The notes under the pieces: model-generated | What the model was told of the DNA's origin: nothing | Database searches by the model: none | Seen by the model: the letters and a program-made list of their open reading frames with translations, nothing else | Part shown: one piece after another, positions 5,754 to 7,036 of the stretch | How the letters are laid out: each line of letters starts with the position of its first letter | How positions within the stretch are numbered: the first letter of the stretch is position 1 | Source: an uncultured Arenimonas sp. | GTDB taxonomy: Bacteria > Pseudomonadota > Gammaproteobacteria > Xanthomonadales > Xanthomonadaceae | Assembly (NCBI GenBank): GCA_946480565.1 | Contig: CAMLKR010000122.1 | Span: forward strand, 1 to 7,036 | DNA: 7,036 bases | Direction of reading: 5' to 3' | Translations under genes and position numbers: made by a program

Positions 5754-7036
<1,283 letters not shown>

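Overview
The window is a GC-rich (about 70% by eye), gene-dense bacterial chromosome segment. Codons end mostly in G or C, Shine-Dalgarno sites are clear, and gaps between genes are short. Base composition and the gene set (DUF1415 protein, YgiD-like dioxygenase, AcdC-type acyl-CoA dehydrogenase, MAPEG protein, PadR with a HAAS-like membrane protein) fit a gammaproteobacterium of the Xanthomonadaceae/Lysobacteraceae type (Lysobacter, Luteimonas, Pseudoxanthomonas, Stenotrophomonas). That placement is inferred from style and content; no marker gene is present. I see no tRNA, rRNA, insertion sequence, phage gene, integrase, CRISPR array or toxin-antitoxin pair.

Layout from left to right: (1) the N-terminal two thirds of a bile acid:sodium symporter family transporter on the minus strand, running off the left edge; (2) a divergent small DoxX-type membrane protein; (3) a convergent YgiD/DODA extradiol dioxygenase; (4) a divergent two-gene operon of a PadR-type repressor and a HAAS-like membrane sensor, overlapping by ATGA; (5) a convergent MAPEG-family membrane protein; (6) a divergent two-gene operon of an Old Yellow Enzyme-type flavoprotein and a DUF1415 protein; (7) a convergent acyl-CoA dehydrogenase of the AcdC/DmdC-like type, running off the right edge. 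Strands alternate throughout, giving three divergent control regions (113, 142 and 122 bp) and three very tight convergent junctions (4, 9 and 18 bp).

There is no obvious single pathway. Several products act on small aromatic, electrophilic or lipid substrates (dioxygenase, ene-reductase-like flavoprotein, MAPEG, acyl-CoA dehydrogenase) or sit in the membrane (DoxX, BASS, HAAS protein), but the alternating strands argue for separate transcription units. The most distinctive unit is the padR-HAAS pair. Its promoter carries an imperfect inverted repeat spanning the likely -35 to -10 region, which suggests autorepression, and its membrane protein contains a clear internal duplication. I found no convincing evidence of a wholly new system; most of the window looks like ordinary chromosomal content.
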